Of a stretch of 7,292 nt of DNA, positions 5,530 through 7,292 are shown in pieces (positions within the stretch are counted from its first letter, which is position 1; every line of letters begins with the position of its first letter). The stretch is from NCBI GenBank assembly GCA_027032655.1, contig JALVMZ010000055.1:1-7292 (forward strand). The letters are read 5' to 3'. The notes below the pieces were generated by a model. The model saw only the letters and a program-made list of their open reading frames with translations. It was not told where the DNA came from and ran no database searches. Position numbers and translations under genes: made by a program. Source of the stretch: Desulfobacteraceae bacterium (GTDB taxonomy: Bacteria; Desulfobacterota; DSM-4660; Desulfatiglandales; JALVMZ01).

Positions 5530-6951
5530 ATGGCATTTGAACCAAAACGACCACAAAGCGAATTAAAGTATGATGAGTTAAGGATATACACGGATGAGGA
5601 ACTTAATAACTATACTGAAGAGGAACTGAAAGAGTTCAAGGTTAAACACAATATTCCAATGTGTGAGGATCTTGAAAAGGGTCCGTGGCCGAGCTTTGTT
5701 GCTGATGCAAAGAGGCTTGCACTACACAGGAAAAAGCTTGCAGATGATAGGGTGATGATACCAAAGGAGGTGGTTGAGGACCTCCTGGGTCAGCTGGAAC
5801 TCTCATATGAGCATGGTGAGACACACTGGAAACATGGTGGAATAGTTGGTGTATTCGGTTATGGTGGCGGAGTTATTGGAAGATACTCGGATGTTCCAGA
5901 CAAATTCCCTTCAATTGCCCATTTCCATACCCTGCGTGTGAACCAGCCAGCAAGCAAGTTTTACAATACAGATTATTTAAAGACCATATGTGATTTGTGG
6001 AATTTCAGGGGAAGTGGAATGATGAATATGCATGGTTCCACAGGAGATATGGTGTTCCTGGGGACATTCACTGAACAGCTTGAACCCATCTTTTTTGAAC
6101 TGACTCATGTCCTGGAACAGGATCTGGGTGGTTCTGGTTCAAACCTGAGGACTCCATCCTGCTGTATTGGTAAGGCAAGATGTGAGTGGTCATGCTATGA
6201 CACCCAGGAGATGTGCTATGAGCTGACCACCTATTATCAGGATGAGCTCCATAGGCCACAGTTTCCATATAAATTTAAATTTAAATTTGATGGTTGCCCC
6301 AATTGCTGTGTTGCATCCATTGCCCGTGCAGATATGTCATTCATTGGCACATGGAGGGATGATATCAGGATAGATCAGGATGCTGTTCAGGCATACATTA
6401 ATGGTGATATCCTTCCCAATGGTGGCGCACATCGCGGGAAAGACTGGGGTAAATTTGATATCCAGAAAGAGGTAATTGATCTGTGTCCCACAAAATGCAT
6501 GTGGATGGAAGATGGAAAACTTATGATTGATAATAATGAATGCACCCGTTGCATGCATTGCATCAATGTCATGCCCCAGGCCTTGAGACCAGGAACTGAC
6601 ACCGGTGTTACTATCCTGCTTGGTGCAAAGGCTCCGATTCTTGAAGGTGCTCAGATGGCGCTTTTGACAATTCCATTTATAAAGGCTGAACCTCCATATG
6701 ATAACATTAAAGAGAAGGTGATTGAGCCCATTTGGGATTGGTGGATGGAAGAAGGTAAGAACAGGGAGAGACTTGGGGAGTTGATCCAGAGACAGGGCGT
6801 GCAGAAGCTCCTTGAAGTGCTTAATATACCCGCTATGCCGCAGATGGTGAAAGAGCCGAGATCAAACCCCTACATCTTCTGGAAGGAAGAGGATGTCCCT
6901 GGTGGATGGCAGAGAGATATCTCAGATTATCGTAAGAGACACGCAAGATAG
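5530..6951 (+). CDS. dsrA: DsrA, alpha subunit of dissimilatory sulfite reductase
   Basis: DsrA is the cytoplasmic subunit that, with DsrB and DsrC, reduces sulfite using siroheme coupled to [4Fe-4S]. The 473-residue product contains GETHWKHGGIVGVFGYGGG (96-114), the first siroheme-cluster pair in SCCIGKARC (C212-x5-C218), DELHRPQFPYKFKFKFDGCP (238-257), the second pair C256-x3-C260, and a ferredoxin-like insertion with C319, C323, C338, C341 and C344. It ends in a typical VPGGW...YRKRH tail. The start at 5530 is chosen for its strong Shine-Dalgarno. A TTG start at 5479 in frame would add 17 residues but has its purine run 18 nt away. The N-terminus before GPWPSFV is about 36 residues longer than in the Desulfovibrio vulgaris protein as I recall it. 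The type is the reductive bacterial one. Confidence 0.98.
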   Translation: MAFEPKRPQSELKYDELRIYTDEELNNYTEEELKEFKVKHNIPMCEDLEKGPWPSFVADAKRLALHRKKLADDRVMIPKEVVEDLLGQLELSYEHGETHWKHGGIVGVFGYGGGVIGRYSDVPDKFPSIAHFHTLRVNQPASKFYNTDYLKTICDLWNFRGSGMMNMHGSTGDMVFLGTFTEQLEPIFFELTHVLEQDLGGSGSNLRTPSCCIGKARCEWSCYDTQEMCYELTTYYQDELHRPQFPYKFKFKFDGCPNCCVASIARADMSFIGTWRDDIRIDQDAVQAYINGDILPNGGAHRGKDWGKFDIQKEVIDLCPTKCMWMEDGKLMIDNNECTRCMHCINVMPQALRPGTDTGVTILLGAKAPILEGAQMALLTIPFIKAEPPYDNIKEKVIEPIWDWWMEEGKNRERLGELIQRQGVQKLLEVLNIPAMPQMVKEPRSNPYIFWKEEDVPGGWQRDISDYRKRHAR

Positions 6952-6975
6952 TAACATTACAGGAGGTAAAAAATT

Positions 6976-7292
6976 ATGGCATTATCAACAGAAAGACTTG
7001 GAAGATATAATCCAGATAAACCCATGGAAAACAGGATTACCGACCTGGGCCCCAGACATTACTGGCAGTATTTTCCGCCAATAATTCAGAAAAATTATGG
7101 TAAGTGGAAGTATCATGAGATTCTGGAGCCTGGTGTTCTGGTCCATGTATCAGAGACAGGTGACAAGGTCTATACGGTAAGGGCAGGTGGCTGCAGATTC
7201 ATGACCGTTGAGCATATAAGGGAGATATGTGAGATCGCAGATAAATACTGTGATGGATATGTGAGGTTTACCACCAGAAATAATATTGAGTT
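6976..7292 (+). CDS. dsrB: DsrB, beta subunit of dissimilatory sulfite reductase, N-terminal part
   Basis: DsrB pairs with DsrA in the alpha2beta2 sulfite reductase and carries the catalytically active siroheme in known enzymes. Only 105 codons are present before the right edge. The translation is clearly DsrB: RYNPDKPMENRITDLGPRHY (10-29), FPPIIQKNYGKWKYHEILEP (33-52), GVLVHVSETGDKVYTVRAGG (53-72) and the DGYVRFTTRNNIEF segment. The cofactor-binding cysteine motifs lie beyond the window. The ATG at 6976 has an AGGAGG ribosome binding site (6961-6966) 9 nt upstream. It begins 24 nt after the dsrA stop, so the pair is an operon. Confidence 0.98.
   Translation, partial: MALSTERLGRYNPDKPMENRITDLGPRHYWQYFPPIIQKNYGKWKYHEILEPGVLVHVSETGDKVYTVRAGGCRFMTVEHIREICEIADKYCDGYVRFTTRNNIE

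Noticed and set aside
6271..6288. Tandem AAATTT x3 in dsrA
   Set aside because: It encodes the conserved KFKFKF segment of DsrA, so it is protein-driven and not a repeat element.
1..7292. CRISPR array, tRNA, rRNA, insertion sequence or integrase
   Set aside because: No spaced repeats, no cloverleaf or rRNA signature and no transposase or integrase frame were seen on either strand.

Overview
The window looks like chromosomal DNA from an AT-rich, Gram-negative, anaerobic sulfate- or sulfite-reducing bacterium. The key evidence is a dissimilatory sulfite reductase (Dsr) locus of the reductive bacterial type: complete dsrA, the start of dsrB, dsrC with both redox cysteines, and a CbiA/DsrN-type amidase. 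A lipoprotein signal peptide and a type VI secretion (T6SS) membrane complex imply an outer membrane. The sequence alone does not settle the phylum; Desulfobacterota and Nitrospirota are both plausible.

Layout. Positions 1-3168 (minus strand) hold a compact operon read leftwards: tssJ, tssK, tssL and the first 169 codons of tssM, which runs off the left edge. Gaps are 27 nt or less, tssJ and tssK overlap by one base, and a good sigma70-like promoter lies upstream of tssJ at 3248-3276. A strong hairpin with T-tract (3353-3396) separates this operon from dsrC (3423-3740, minus). Upstream of dsrC lies cbiA/dsrN (3828-5222, minus). A 307-bp divergent regulatory region (5223-5529) follows, with promoter candidates in both directions, and then dsrA (5530-6951, plus) and dsrB (from 6976, cut by the right edge).

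How the genes work together. DsrA and DsrB form the siroheme/[4Fe-4S] enzyme that reduces sulfite. DsrC is its sulfur-carrying co-substrate, forming a trisulfide between its two C-terminal cysteines. The CbiA-type amidotransferase is probably DsrN, which is thought to amidate the siroheme of Dsr. TssJ, TssL and TssM make the envelope-spanning T6SS membrane complex, and TssK links it to the baseplate. No functional link between T6SS and Dsr can be seen; they are neighbours separated by a terminator and have separate promoters.

I do not see a wholly undescribed system. The points most worth a second look are the T6SS/Dsr neighbourhood, the divergent arrangement of cbiA-dsrC and dsrAB, the long N-terminal extension of DsrA, the leader and operator-like structure upstream of dsrA, and a perfect palindrome inside the dsrC promoter.
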